The translations under genes were made by a program, and so were the position numbers. A stretch of 64,000 nucleotides of DNA from Gracilibacter sp. BRH_c7a (GTDB taxonomy: Bacteria > Bacillota > Desulfitobacteriia > Desulfitobacteriales > Syntrophobotulaceae), in assembly GCA_001516055.1 (NCBI GenBank), contig LOEZ01000067.1, positions 29,125 to 93,124 of the forward strand, given 5' to 3'. Under the pieces are notes generated by a model that did not search any database, was not told the DNA's origin, and saw nothing but the letters and a program-made list of their open reading frames with translations. Shown here piece by piece: positions 54,398 to 63,799 of this stretch (positions are counted from its first letter, which is position 1; each line of letters starts with the position of its first letter).

Positions 54398-55060
54398 ATG
54401 AATAAACTGAAAAAACGTGTTTTAATCAGTAGACGTCAAATGCTTAAAGCTGGGGCGATTTTCTCTGCCGCCCTAGCCACCGGTATAATTCCAAGTAAAC
54501 TACTATTTGCAGAGACCTCTCAGGATGCGCCGAGTAACCCGGACAAGATTGGTTTCATGTTTAACAATGAAAAGTGCATCGGTTGCAGATCGTGTGAGTA
54601 TGCATGCAAAAACACCAACGAGTGGGAAACAGGAGCCAAATGGCGCCGTGTTATACCAGTTAGTGAAAGTGATAGTTATCTTTCCATTAGTTGTAATCAT
54701 TGTGAAAAACCAGCATGTCTAACAGTATGTCCAGCCAAAGCCTATACAATACGTGAAAAAGACGGCATTGTAGTCCAAGATCCAGATAAGTGTGTAGGAT
54801 GCAAATACTGCCTGTATGCTTGCCCCTATCATGCTCCTCAATTTAGTGATGAGACTGGAAGAATCTCAAAATGTCACTTCTGTAAGGATAGACAGGATCA
54901 AGGAGAGCAACCAGCATGTGTCGCAAGTTGTCCTACAAAGGCACTAACTTACGGTAAACTTACTGAACTAAGAAAAACCCCAGGAGGAGTTGCCCAAATT
55001 AAAGGATTACCCAGTCCTGATTTGACCAAGCCTTCATGGGTAATTATTCCGAAAGAATAG
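54398..55060 (+). CDS. nrfC: NrfC-like Tat-exported [4Fe-4S] ferredoxin subunit
   Basis: Start set at ATG 54398 (MNKLKKRVLISRRQML) behind GAGGT, 220 residues. The twin-arginine signal SRRQMLKAG (11-19) and a hydrophobic stretch direct Tat export. Four cysteine clusters follow: CIGCRSCEYAC, CNHCEKPACLTVC, CVGCKYCLYAC and CHFCKDRQ...CVASC, enough for four [4Fe-4S] clusters. It passes electrons between the NrfD-like quinol oxidase and a partner. The symbol is by family; no nrfA nitrite reductase is in this window. Confidence 0.93.
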   Translation: MNKLKKRVLISRRQMLKAGAIFSAALATGIIPSKLLFAETSQDAPSNPDKIGFMFNNEKCIGCRSCEYACKNTNEWETGAKWRRVIPVSESDSYLSISCNHCEKPACLTVCPAKAYTIREKDGIVVQDPDKCVGCKYCLYACPYHAPQFSDETGRISKCHFCKDRQDQGEQPACVASCPTKALTYGKLTELRKTPGGVAQIKGLPSPDLTKPSWVIIPKE

Positions 55061-55071
55061 GAGGAAATAAA

Positions 55072-55962
55072 ATGGAAATGCATTGGCATTGGCTTATCGT
55101 TATCTACTTGTTCCTTGGAGGCCTCGGAGCAGGGGCTTATCTCGTCTCATTTGCAGCCGAAAAAGGTTGGTTAGGTAAGAACTCCAACCTAAGCAGAGCG
55201 GGCTATTATATTTCCGCACCTGTAGTTGCTTTTGGTACAGTGCTGTTGGTATTTGACCTTGGGCAAGGTCTGCATAAGCCTTGGCTCTTGGTTCGACTTC
55301 TTTATAATTTTGGATCGGTTATGACTTGGGGTGTCTATATATTATCGGCATTTATTCTTATCGGATTTATAAAAGCATTTTTGGTATTCATGAAGAAAAA
55401 AGCTCCTACTGCACTTAATTGGGCGGGGGCAATCTTGGCCTTAGCCACAGGAACTTATACTGGTCTTCTACTATGGGCTGTCGAAGCAATTCCTTTCTGG
55501 AGCACCGGAATTATGCCTGCTTTATTCGTGGTATCTGCCTTATCGACTGGATTATCTGCAACAGCTCTCCTTGCTTCTGTAGTCGAGAAAGGTAAAGCCA
55601 GCCAAGGTCGTGAAGGAGAAGCACACTTACTACTGATTGCAGTTGAACTTATGATAGCTATTACCTTCTTTACTATCATGCTTACTGGTGTTAAAGGTCC
55701 TATGGGAATACAATCAGCAATGATGGCCGTCTCAGGAAGTTATGCCCTTCTATTCTGGGGAGTATTTATTGTCCTAGGTCTGATATTCCCATTGGTTGTT
55801 TATATCCTTCAATTCCTGCAAAAAAGAAAATCGAAAATTCATAGCAACACCCATTCATATGTTCATATATTCTCGGATGTATCAGTATTATTGGGAGGAT
55901 TTGCACTTCGAGCAATTATTGTTTTGGCTGCACTTCCTTTATGGAATGGACTACAACTCTAA
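55072..55962 (+). CDS. nrfD: NrfD/PsrC-like quinol-oxidising membrane subunit
   Basis: Start set at ATG 55072 (MEMHWHWLIVIYLFLGG) behind AGGAGGAAATAA, 296 residues with about eight membrane helices. The opening GGLGAGAYLVSFAAEKGW and the helical bundle match NrfD/PsrC. It oxidises menaquinol in the membrane for the NrfC-like subunit, which is encoded 12 bases upstream. The partner catalytic subunit is not here. Confidence 0.93.
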   Translation: MEMHWHWLIVIYLFLGGLGAGAYLVSFAAEKGWLGKNSNLSRAGYYISAPVVAFGTVLLVFDLGQGLHKPWLLVRLLYNFGSVMTWGVYILSAFILIGFIKAFLVFMKKKAPTALNWAGAILALATGTYTGLLLWAVEAIPFWSTGIMPALFVVSALSTGLSATALLASVVEKGKASQGREGEAHLLLIAVELMIAITFFTIMLTGVKGPMGIQSAMMAVSGSYALLFWGVFIVLGLIFPLVVYILQFLQKRKSKIHSNTHSYVHIFSDVSVLLGGFALRAIIVLAALPLWNGLQL

Positions 55963-55973
55963 AATTTTTGCGT

Positions 55974-56011
55974 AAAAAAGCTGAGCCAGTAAAATCTGGC
56001 TCAGCTTTTTT
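55974..56011. terminator. Bidirectional terminator between nrfD-like and hexaheme genes
   Basis: AAAAAAGCTGAGCCA (55974-55988) pairs with TGGCTCAGCTTTTTT (55997-56011), with A and T runs for both directions. It separates convergent transcripts. Confidence 0.95.
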
Positions 56012-56029
56012 GTGCAGATTATTAACGAT

Positions 56030-57070
56030 TTATTCTTCTATTTTGTCTTCAATGAGTTCTATCATATCTGGGTTAGTGATCTCTATTGGCTTAGTGCCTT
56101 CTTTATCGCCTAATTCAGCATACGGCATGGCACCAAAACTATGGTCTCTGGTAATATGGCTATGCGCATCTGTAGGATTTTTCCACATAAGCTCGTCAAG
56201 ATTAAAGTTTGCTCCTTCATGACATTTGATACAGTTATCCTTAACCGGATCATCGCCAATAACAGTTTGTCCTTCACTGTTTACATTATGAGGAGTGTGG
56301 CATGCTAAACAATTATTGGTTTGCATACTATTAGCATGCTTGCTGGCAAAATAGTCTCTGGTGCCATAATGGTTATTAGCTACCCAAACACCATCATCGC
56401 CCTTTGAAGGATTACTGGTATGGCAAGTTAAGCAAGCATCCTGAGAAACTGTCATCGTTCCTTCTTTATCTTCAGCTTGAACGTGGTTTCCACCTGGGCC
56501 ATGGCAGCTCTCGCAACCGATCGTTGCTTCTTTTTCAGATTTTCCAAGTCCTGGGCTGTGGCAGCTTCCGCAAGTATAACTGGCACCGCCCCAATCTTCT
56601 GTACCGTCGTTATTAAAGTCTCCCGTACGAGCAGGTTCCAGAGTCCAGTTATCCCCTTCTTTATGAATCGCGGCAACTCGGTATACTTCATTTGTGAAGC
56701 CAGCTGTAGCAGGTACTGGAGCTATGACATAATCATCAACCATTACTCCATATGCCTCTGACAGATTAATTGTTGCAGATTTTGGGCTTTCGGTATTGGC
56801 TGTATCAAAGATAGTAATTTCATTCGGAAGATCAGAGATATTATACTCTGACAGCGGTTTAAAAGCATTATAGTGTTGTGTTTTGGTAAAGCCTTTATGT
56901 GATTCAGTATGACAGTATTCGCAGGAATCTGAACCTACATAATTAGCGGTTGCAGGTGGCTGACCAACAGGAGGTTCTCCTGGTGGTTCAACTTCTTGTT
57001 TACAGCCAATAACTACGAAAAAAACCAATAAAAATACGCCTAATAGTAGAATCAAGTGCTTTCTTTTCAC
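56030..57070 (-). CDS. Hexaheme c-type cytochrome lipoprotein
   Basis: Start set at GTG 57070 (MKRKHLILL) behind AAGGAGG, 347 residues. A signal peptide ends at VVIGC with lipid-anchored Cys 23, followed by a proline-rich linker. Six CXXCH heme-attachment sites occur: CEYCH, CGSCH, CESCH, CLTCH, CLACH and CIKCH, with distal histidines in between. It resembles pentaheme/octaheme cytochrome c554-like and NapC-independent electron carriers on the outer face of the Gram-positive membrane. The convergent NrfC/NrfD-like genes and adjacent cytochrome c assembly genes suggest it takes electrons from menaquinol. Its terminal acceptor is unknown. Confidence 0.93.
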   Translation of the reverse strand: MKRKHLILLLGVFLLVFFVVIGCKQEVEPPGEPPVGQPPATANYVGSDSCEYCHTESHKGFTKTQHYNAFKPLSEYNISDLPNEITIFDTANTESPKSATINLSEAYGVMVDDYVIAPVPATAGFTNEVYRVAAIHKEGDNWTLEPARTGDFNNDGTEDWGGASYTCGSCHSPGLGKSEKEATIGCESCHGPGGNHVQAEDKEGTMTVSQDACLTCHTSNPSKGDDGVWVANNHYGTRDYFASKHANSMQTNNCLACHTPHNVNSEGQTVIGDDPVKDNCIKCHEGANFNLDELMWKNPTDAHSHITRDHSFGAMPYAELGDKEGTKPIEITNPDMIELIEDKIEE

Positions 57071-57347
57071 TCTTAAATGGCCTCCTTTTTGAACTTTAAT
57101 ATCTAACCAAAACATATCTATCCAGCTTTTGATTCAACCTAAAGATAGTCAATTTAGAAATAGTTTTTTCATTTCTCATTATTTTTATCCCTGTCTATTT
57201 CAATCTATCAAGACTTATTTGTTTACTCCTGAAAAGTATTAGTATAATGCTTCGATTCTATTCTTTTTTTATCTATAACAAATAGAGCTGTTGACTAATT
57301 ACGGAAAACAGCTCTTGTTTTTTCAAGAATCTCGTGTTCTAGAAAGA

Positions 57348-58205
57348 TTAAAAAATAGTAATCGAGGTGACGGAATGCGTTTTAGCAAATATCTGATCTG
57401 GAGTATTGAATCCTGCATTCCAAGAAGTGTCGATATTAATCCAACTTCTATTGATATAACTTTGGTTCCATGCGTGAAGATCTATTTCATTGGTTATGGT
57501 GTTTAATGTTTCACCATATACAACTCTGGTAGGAATACCAGCCGCTCTGGCTATAGCAGCAAAAGTAAAAGCGAAGTCACGGCAGATTCCTAGCTGAGAA
57601 TGAAGAACTGAAGTTGCAGTGTTTAATTGGTTTTCTCCATACATAGAAACATCGTAATCATATTTGATAGTCTGTGCGACGAAATCATAAATAACCTTTG
57701 TTTTTTGCAGATTGGTCATCTTATCTGTAACTAGGGAGTTAGCGATTTTAATAATTTCAGTATCGTCACTGTTGACATAACCTGAAGGGGTAGTGTATCG
57801 ATAATCTGCTTGAGAAATGTTTTGGACTATGAAACGGATAGACCCGTCAAATTGTTGATTGTTATCTCCTGCCCAAATCGTATATGTACCGGAACCAAAC
57901 CGTAACCAGATGTTTTTTTCAAATTTATCATTAATAACTTCAACTGGGTATACGGAAATCTCTCCAGCTGGTCCTTTTAAGCATATAAAAATAATTTCGT
58001 GACTTGTTTTCCCTGCTACAGTCAGGAATTTATCAACAGAAGCGTTATTTATTGTTGGTGCAGTGATTTGGATACTAGAATTGTGAAAATTCACGTTATA
58101 TATTATGCTATATACTGCAGCTGCAGGAAAGCTCGTTCTTGTTAATAAGATTACTGTAATGAACAGGACTACTACGAAGAATCTTATGAAATATTTTTTA
58201 TTCAT
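57348..58205 (-). CDS. Exported transglutaminase-like domain protein
   Basis: A 285-residue protein with an N-terminal signal or anchor helix (FFVVVLFITVILLTRTSF). The transglutaminase-like core at about 195-265 has the Cys-His-Asp triad in SQLGICRDFAFTFAAIARAAGIPTRVVYG, IDLHAWNQSYI and WINIDTSWN. Such proteins act as proteases or crosslinkers on the cell surface. AGGAGGATGAAAT precedes ATG 58205. The N-terminal half is beta-rich and unfamiliar. Confidence 0.88.
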   Translation of the reverse strand: MNKKYFIRFFVVVLFITVILLTRTSFPAAAVYSIIYNVNFHNSSIQITAPTINNASVDKFLTVAGKTSHEIIFICLKGPAGEISVYPVEVINDKFEKNIWLRFGSGTYTIWAGDNNQQFDGSIRFIVQNISQADYRYTTPSGYVNSDDTEIIKIANSLVTDKMTNLQKTKVIYDFVAQTIKYDYDVSMYGENQLNTATSVLHSQLGICRDFAFTFAAIARAAGIPTRVVYGETLNTITNEIDLHAWNQSYINRSWINIDTSWNAGFNTPDQIFAKTHSVTSITIF

Positions 58206-58450
58206 ATTTCATCCTCCTCATTACAAGATACCCGTTTCAACTTAGGTAACTTATTTTAAGTATAGCCCTTTATTAAACTTTTCACAAACTATTTTTATTA
58301 AGCAACTTGTTTTAATCCAAGTCAAATATGTAAGAATATTAGTGATTCTTAGATTTTAGATATTTGCTAAAGGAATTCAAAGAATTATACAGAAATAATT
58401 CATAAAGGTGATAACATAAGTGTATCTCAAAAAGTTGAAAGAAGGTTATT

Positions 58451-58963
58451 GTGTTGGAACAAAAAGTTAAAGGAACAGTAAAAGCAGAGGAATATGGTAA
58501 TGTGCTTCACTACTTGATTGGTAGTAAAACAGATGAATTTCTGAGTGAAGAAGAGAATCTGCAAAAAATAGGCCTAAGCACGATAGATAGGGATGACCTT
58601 TATCTTGAACTAACCATCATGAATATGTTCGTTATGATTAAACAGTATACTCATTGGGAAAAGGATGAAGATGTATATACTAAAGCTCTTGACCAAATGC
58701 ATTTCCTTCTCTTTCATCAGTTGAAAGAGTATTCTAATTATGATAATGATGATATCGAACAGCTTCATGAACATATCTTCCGGAGATATGATGAGTATAG
58801 TGATGCTATTCAGAATAGCATTGAAGAGAATTGGTCGAAAACATTGGGCAGAGCTTTGCTTAATAATATTGATGACGAGATTGAGAATGAGGGAACTAAT
58901 TTGGTAGCCAAATATATAGAGAAGTTCTATAATTCTATTCCTAATATTTTAAATAATATTTAG
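58451..58963 (+). CDS. Hypothetical protein, acidic and helical
   Basis: A 170-residue cytosolic protein that I do not recognise. It starts at GTG 58451 (or TTG 58454) behind GAAGG. The sequence is rich in Glu, Asp and Tyr (NYDNDDIEQLHEHIFRRYDEYSDAIQ) and predicted mostly helical, with no membrane segment. It appears monocistronic with its own terminator at 58991-59034. Confidence 0.68.
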   Translation: MLEQKVKGTVKAEEYGNVLHYLIGSKTDEFLSEEENLQKIGLSTIDRDDLYLELTIMNMFVMIKQYTHWEKDEDVYTKALDQMHFLLFHQLKEYSNYDNDDIEQLHEHIFRRYDEYSDAIQNSIEENWSKTLGRALLNNIDDEIENEGTNLVAKYIEKFYNSIPNILNNI

Positions 58964-58990
58964 AACAAGATCATGACAATTCAATATCAG

Positions 58991-59034
58991 AAAAAAATAT
59001 ACAAATATTATTGTATTTTTGTATATTTTTTTCT
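58991..59034 (+). terminator. Terminator after the 58451 gene
   Basis: ATATACAAATA pairs with TATTTTTGTATAT, with one bulge, followed by seven T. The stem is AT-rich. Confidence 0.6.
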
Positions 59035-59157
59035 TCTATAAGCATAATTCTATAAAATTTTAAATTAATAAGCTAATATCAGGAATAATATTTTGTTTTT
59101 TTAACATTCTAATAAGGAAGAATAAAATAAATCTGCAAGTAAGGGAGGCAATTATTA

Positions 59158-59394
59158 ATGAATACTTTGCAGAGAATCGCACTTGCCCTTGTCATCATCG
59201 GAGCTATTAACTGGGGACTTATAGGTTTCTTCCAATTCGATCTCGTAGCCACTCTCTTCGGTGGAATCAGTCCCATGCCAGTTAGAATAGTATATGGTGT
59301 GGTGGGCTTAAGTGGATTATATTGTCTAACCCTTCTCTTCAAATCATCTGAAGAGATGGCCAGAGAAGGGCGGCGAGTTCAGCCAACACCGTAG
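59158..59394 (+). CDS. DUF378 family small membrane protein
   Basis: A 78-residue protein with two membrane helices. LALVIIGAINWGLIGFFQFDLVATLFGG (about 8-35) and ARIVYGVVGLSGLYCLTLL match DUF378/YuzA, which is common in Firmicutes and uncharacterised. AAGGGAGGCAATTATT precedes ATG 59158. Confidence 0.9.
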   Translation: MNTLQRIALALVIIGAINWGLIGFFQFDLVATLFGGISPMPVRIVYGVVGLSGLYCLTLLFKSSEEMAREGRRVQPTP

Positions 59395-59415
59395 ACTTCA
59401 TAACAATTTCTTAGT

Positions 59416-59450
59416 AAAAAATAAACCAGCCTACGGCTGGTTTATTTTTT
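59416..59450 (+). terminator. Terminator after the DUF378 gene
   Basis: AATAAACCAGCC (59420-59431) pairs with GGCTGGTTTATT (59435-59446), loop TAC, followed by TTTT. It sits between convergent genes and may serve both. Confidence 0.92.
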
Positions 59451-59454
59451 ATAT

Positions 59455-60168
59455 TCACTCCAGTGTATAGTCTGTTTCTCTGGATTGTAATCTCGTTTTT
59501 GACTCTCTGTAATAGTGGTTCAATTTTTTGAGATTAGTGAACCATAAATAGATAACATAAGGGATGAAGAGAACTAACAGTATAGATATATCTGCCATCA
59601 GGATAAAATTAAACACCCCATGAAGAAAAGCCGGAACTAATAGTGCTCTTCTGAGATAGACACGTTCGAAGTTACTGTTAATAGAGAATTTGGCCAGTGA
59701 GAGGTAATAACCCATAGTAACCCCTAGCAATGCGTGAGCAGGAACGGAAAGCAGGCCACGATATATACCTACATAAGGATTACTGGAGAAGTGAGTGAGG
59801 ACGTACATGATATTTTCCACTGTTGCAAAGCCAAGCGATGCAAAGACAGCATAAATAATCCCATCCAGTTTTTCATCGAAAGCTGGATTCTTATATGCTA
59901 TTCTGAGGACAACCTCCCGCTTGAAGAACTCTTCAGTCAACCCGGCTATGATGAAAGTGGTAAAAGCAATTCCTAAGAGTCCAGTAAAAATGTTCAAAGA
60001 AACAAGAAATCTTCCTACAATTACTATTGGTATAACAGAAAGAGCTCCAAAAACAAAAACTTTGGTCAAGAGGCGCATAGGTTCTCTATCAAAACGGTCT
60101 GTTAGATAGAAGGCTAAGGCTAAGGCGATAGCCGGGGTAACGGCAATGATAACCAAACGCAAATCCAA
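59455..60168 (-). CDS. PrsW-like intramembrane protease
   Basis: A 237-residue membrane protein of the PrsW/CAAX-related group with seven or eight helices. Conserved polar motifs are GLTEEFFKR (EExxK-type), GFATVENIMYV, PAHALLGVTMGYY and LVPAFLHGVFNF, which hold the Glu and His residues of glutamic-type intramembrane peptidases. In Bacillus PrsW cleaves the anti-sigma factor RsiW. TTG 60168 follows AAAGGA. No sigma/anti-sigma pair is nearby, so the target is unknown. Confidence 0.87.
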   Translation of the reverse strand: MDLRLVIIAVTPAIALALAFYLTDRFDREPMRLLTKVFVFGALSVIPIVIVGRFLVSLNIFTGLLGIAFTTFIIAGLTEEFFKREVVLRIAYKNPAFDEKLDGIIYAVFASLGFATVENIMYVLTHFSSNPYVGIYRGLLSVPAHALLGVTMGYYLSLAKFSINSNFERVYLRRALLVPAFLHGVFNFILMADISILLVLFIPYVIYLWFTNLKKLNHYYRESKTRLQSRETDYTLE

Positions 60169-60272
60169 TTAATCTGCATCCTTTCATATTTAATCGTTCT
60201 GTCCATATCACCTATTATTTCTCTAATTATTTAATTCATACAAAAGTAGGTATACACAAATAAAAATCAAAT

Positions 60273-61427
60273 CTAATCGGAAAAAGTAATGTCCATTATT
60301 ACTATTTCCGATTTAGTGTTAGTCCTGACAGGAGGGCCCCATGTTCCTAATCCTGTGGTAACAACCAAATTAAAATTCTCATCCTGCCAGTGACCTCTGT
60401 CTATAATGAACAAAGCCTTAGTGAAAATTTGAATGGGGAAGAGCTGTCCTCCGTGGGTATGTCCGGAAAGCATCAAGTCGACCCCGGCAGTACTAGCTTC
60501 CTTAACTTCCTGGGGTTGATGGTCTAGCAGTATGATAGGTTTAGAATGATCCACATCGATAAGTATATCTTCCACGGATTTTCGTCGCTCACCAATCTCC
60601 ATCATATGTCCGCTACCATAATCATTCCGACCTGCGATATAGAGATCTCCATCTATTGCTTCTGTGACTTCATCTACTAAAACCACGATTCCTTTTTGCT
60701 CGAGATACTCAATGATTTGAGCGTCTTGTCCGCCATAATACTCATGGTTCCCTAGGACAGCATAGATACCATGTTTAGCTTGGAGAGCATCGAAGATCCC
60801 ATCTATTTCATCGATAACATCCAGATCCAGATAATTTTCGAAAATATCCCCAGCGAGCAAGATAATATCTGGATTCAGAGAAGTGATTTCATGAGCTGCT
60901 TTCTCCAAATGAGTCGTATTGGCGAGACTATCCAGATGGAGATCAGCAATGAGAACCGCTTTAATCTTGGAGATATCTGTAGTCTTATTCTTTATCTCCA
61001 AGTTGTACTGAGACATACGGATAGTTTGTGCACTCCAGCTACCGAAAACAAGAATAACTATTGTTAGGACAAGTCCAAAGACATATACTTTCTTACTTCG
61101 CCAGTAGTGTCTCCAGGTCTCAGGCACAAGCTTAAAGTGAGTATTAAGCAGACCTATCAGGTCTATTAATATGTAGAACATTAAAAGATATAAGAAAACA
61201 GCAATCCAGTACATACCTAAGGTATTGAAGAACGATAGTTCTATAGTAAAAACTCTTCCTAGAATGAAGGAGAACGCAATAACAAGGAAGATAGGCCAGA
61301 AGACTACTCGAGGCAGAGAAGGCATAAAAGCCTTAAGTCCATGGTAGCTTCTTAAGCCTACATAAAAGTTGAGCATAAGATAGGCCAGGAGTATTAATAT
61401 GCCAAGAGCTAAAAATGCTATATTCAT
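60273..61427 (-). CDS. Membrane-anchored metallophosphoesterase (YkuE/YaeI type)
   Basis: A 384-residue protein: four or five membrane helices in the first 140 residues, then a calcineurin-like phosphoesterase. Metal-binding motifs are LIADLHLDS (D-x-H), LAGDIFEN (GD), LGNHEYYGG (GNH), LLDHQP and SGHTHGGQLFP (GHTH). Related YkuE proteins remove phospholipid-linked groups or cleave pyrophosphates. GAGGTGTTAATATAG precedes ATG 61427. The active domain is predicted outside or at the membrane surface. Confidence 0.9.
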   Translation of the reverse strand: MNIAFLALGILILLAYLMLNFYVGLRSYHGLKAFMPSLPRVVFWPIFLVIAFSFILGRVFTIELSFFNTLGMYWIAVFLYLLMFYILIDLIGLLNTHFKLVPETWRHYWRSKKVYVFGLVLTIVILVFGSWSAQTIRMSQYNLEIKNKTTDISKIKAVLIADLHLDSLANTTHLEKAAHEITSLNPDIILLAGDIFENYLDLDVIDEIDGIFDALQAKHGIYAVLGNHEYYGGQDAQIIEYLEQKGIVVLVDEVTEAIDGDLYIAGRNDYGSGHMMEIGERRKSVEDILIDVDHSKPIILLDHQPQEVKEASTAGVDLMLSGHTHGGQLFPIQIFTKALFIIDRGHWQDENFNLVVTTGLGTWGPPVRTNTKSEIVIMDITFSD

Positions 61428-61617
61428 CTATATTAACACCTCAATATAACATTCTACTATGTATGGCCTGATTATACCAGATTTGTATTAAAGCTGTTAA
61501 CATCAAAGTATACCAAGGAGAATAAGAAAATGAATTATTCTGATTAGTATTTGGGAAAATATTTAAGAACAAGTATATCTGAAAAAGAATTATTACCCAA
61601 AAAGAGGAGGTAAATAT

Positions 61618-62142
61618 ATGATTTCAACTTTATCGAGAATAATAGACCAATTACAAAATATTGGAGCAACTCCTCAGGAGTTACAAACTAAAATCAGCGT
61701 AAGTGAGGTTTGGCATCTTTGGGAACTCACTTCAGCCAGATATGATGCATTACAAGAAACACAATTTCTTGAGAAGTTATGTGAAGATGGAGATTTCAAA
61801 ATAGTTATAGCCTCAGGAATTAATACGCTAAAGGAGCAAGTCGAACGTAAGGAAAAAATTATGGTCAAGTACGGAATCCCTTTACCAGAGAGACCTCCTT
61901 CAAACACTTCATTCTTTGAGAAATCTCATGAAATCAATGATAGATACATCTATAGGCAAATCTTCAGAGGGATTCAAGGATTTCTCCATATCCATATTGG
62001 CTCAGTTAGCCAAGCTACTGACCCAAATATGAGGAAATTATTTATCGATTTACTTAAAGAGGAAGTAAATATCTTCGATAGCTTCGCTGAATACGGAAAA
62101 CTTAAGAACTGGGTCGAATGCCCTCCGAGTTTAAGAAGTTGA
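61618..62142 (+). CDS. DUF3231-like protein
   Basis: A 174-residue all-helical soluble protein. The stretch MVKYGIPLPERPPS (about 81-94), the central HxH (HIHIG) and the C-terminal helix FIDLLKEEVNIFDSFAEYGKLKNW match the DUF3231 family, seen mostly in spore-forming Firmicutes and related in sequence to spore-coat F-type helical bundles. AAAGAGGAGGTAAATAT precedes ATG 61618. The function is unknown, but its presence hints that the host sporulates. Confidence 0.72.
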   Translation: MISTLSRIIDQLQNIGATPQELQTKISVSEVWHLWELTSARYDALQETQFLEKLCEDGDFKIVIASGINTLKEQVERKEKIMVKYGIPLPERPPSNTSFFEKSHEINDRYIYRQIFRGIQGFLHIHIGSVSQATDPNMRKLFIDLLKEEVNIFDSFAEYGKLKNWVECPPSLRS

Positions 62143-62239
62143 TTAATCCAACTTGGCTCAGTAGTTATAAGAAAAGAATCAAACCAGGAATTACCCCAGT
62201 TTAATTCTTATTTCAAGATATTAAGTTTATTAGATACTG

Positions 62240-63568
62240 TTAAAACCTTCGCAGATAGTTCTTAATCTCCCATTGATGAACGTGTTCGGCATACTCATCC
62301 CATTCCCGCTGTTTGGCACTTATATAACGGGAGTAAACATGATTCCCCAAGGTTTCCTTTACTAAGGAATCCTTTTTTAATTCAAAGATAGCATCCTGCA
62401 AGTCTCTAGGGAAAGTCGGTAATTCATTATCTGAATGATCATGAACATAGTCGTAGATATTTTCATCTATAGGCTCAGGGGGAGTTATTTTGTTCTTAAT
62501 TCCTTCTATACCCGCTCTTAACATTAGAGCAAATACTAGGTATGGATTGGCAGTTGGGTCTGGATTTCTAAGTTCGATCCTGGTTGATTGCCCTCTTGCT
62601 GCCGGAATCCGAATCAGAGTACTTCGATTGCAGTTTGACCAAGCAACATTCACAGGAGCTTCATAACCAGGTTTCAGCCGTTTATAACTGTTGACGATTG
62701 GATTGGTAATGGCTGCCATACCTTTAATGTGTTTCAAGAGACCACCAACATAATATACGCCTATATCACTTAAGCCTTCAGGGTTATTCTCATCATAAAA
62801 AGCATTTTTGCCATCCTTAAATAAGGATTGATTACAGTGCATGGCATTGCCATTCTCACCAGAAAAGGGCTTAGGCATAAAAGTGGCATAGAGTCCGTGT
62901 TCTTGCGCAATATTTTTAACCACATCTCGAAATGTAACCCAATTATCAGCGGTAGTAAGAGCTTCGTCATATTTAAAGTCTATTTCATGTTGTCCTGGAG
63001 CTACTTCATGGTGGGAAGCTTCGATTTTGAATCCCATCTTCTTTAAAGTGAGAATCATATCTCTTCTGGCATTTTCCCCTCTGTCCACAGGAGCAAGATC
63101 GAAGTAGCCGGCGTTATCATGAGTTTCGAATATCGGATATCCTTTATCATCGGTATGAAAGAGGAAGAACTCTCCTTCTGGTCCGATATTCAGGGTGAAT
63201 CCCATATCCTCAGCCTCCTTGAGAGATTTTTTGAGGATATGCCTGGGGCAGCCTTCAAAAGGGACACCGTTGGGACTATATACATCGCAAATCATCCGCG
63301 CCACCCCTTCTTCCTGGGGTCTCCAAGGCATGACTGCAAAGGTTGAAGGATCAGGGATAACCACCTGATCAGATTCTTCAATACGGGCAAATCCGTCAAT
63401 TGAAGAACCATCAAACATTAATTCACCAGCAAAGGCTCTATCTAATTCATCAACCATAATGGATGTGCTTTTCATGATTCCAAAAATATCTGTAAACTGC
63501 AGCCGGATAAATTCTATGCCTTTCTCCTGGCATAACGCATAGACATCTTCTTTTGTAATACTGAAAAC
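62240..63568 (-). CDS. glnA: Glutamine synthetase type I, with non-standard 5' end
   Basis: ATP-dependent glutamate-ammonia ligase. The first in-frame ATG (63475) would give 411 residues, lacking the start of the beta-grasp domain. The same frame runs on upstream and encodes ITKEDVYALCQEKGIEFI followed by RLQFTDIFGI, which are clear GlnA N-terminal residues, to about 63568; that would give about 442 residues, the usual GSI-alpha length. No ATG, GTG or TTG lies in frame there; GTT 63568 stands six bases after AGGAGG, and TTG 63570 is out of frame by one base. Other motifs: LMFDGSSIDGF, PGQHEIDFKYD, and the ATP-binding WSNCNRSTLIRIP. Either a rare start codon or a base error near 63563-63568. 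Confidence 0.92.
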   Translation of the reverse strand, partial: VFSITKEDVYALCQEKGIEFIRLQFTDIFGIMKSTSIMVDELDRAFAGELMFDGSSIDGFARIEESDQVVIPDPSTFAVMPWRPQEEGVARMICDVYSPNGVPFEGCPRHILKKSLKEAEDMGFTLNIGPEGEFFLFHTDDKGYPIFETHDNAGYFDLAPVDRGENARRDMILTLKKMGFKIEASHHEVAPGQHEIDFKYDEALTTADNWVTFRDVVKNIAQEHGLYATFMPKPFSGENGNAMHCNQSLFKDGKNAFYDENNPEGLSDIGVYYVGGLLKHIKGMAAITNPIVNSYKRLKPGYEAPVNVAWSNCNRSTLIRIPAARGQSTRIELRNPDPTANPYLVFALMLRAGIEGIKNKITPPEPIDENIYDYVHDHSDNELPTFPRDLQDAIFELKKDSLVKETLGNHVYSRYISAKQREWDEYAEHVHQWEIKNYLRRF

Positions 63569-63799
63569 AAGATTCCTCCTTTTATAATTTCTTTTACCCT
63601 TACTAGTTTATTGGTTATTTCTAACGAAGACAAATCCCTTCAGCTGGATCTGAATACAGCCAACTATAAAGTATATTCCTTTAGGTTAATAAGATAACTC
63701 GCTTATAGTATTACTAATAGATGCTCTTTCTAAGTCCTTAATTCCCAGCATTAAATCTATTTTATTGAATTGAATAAATAAAATAGAAGGAAAAGTTAA

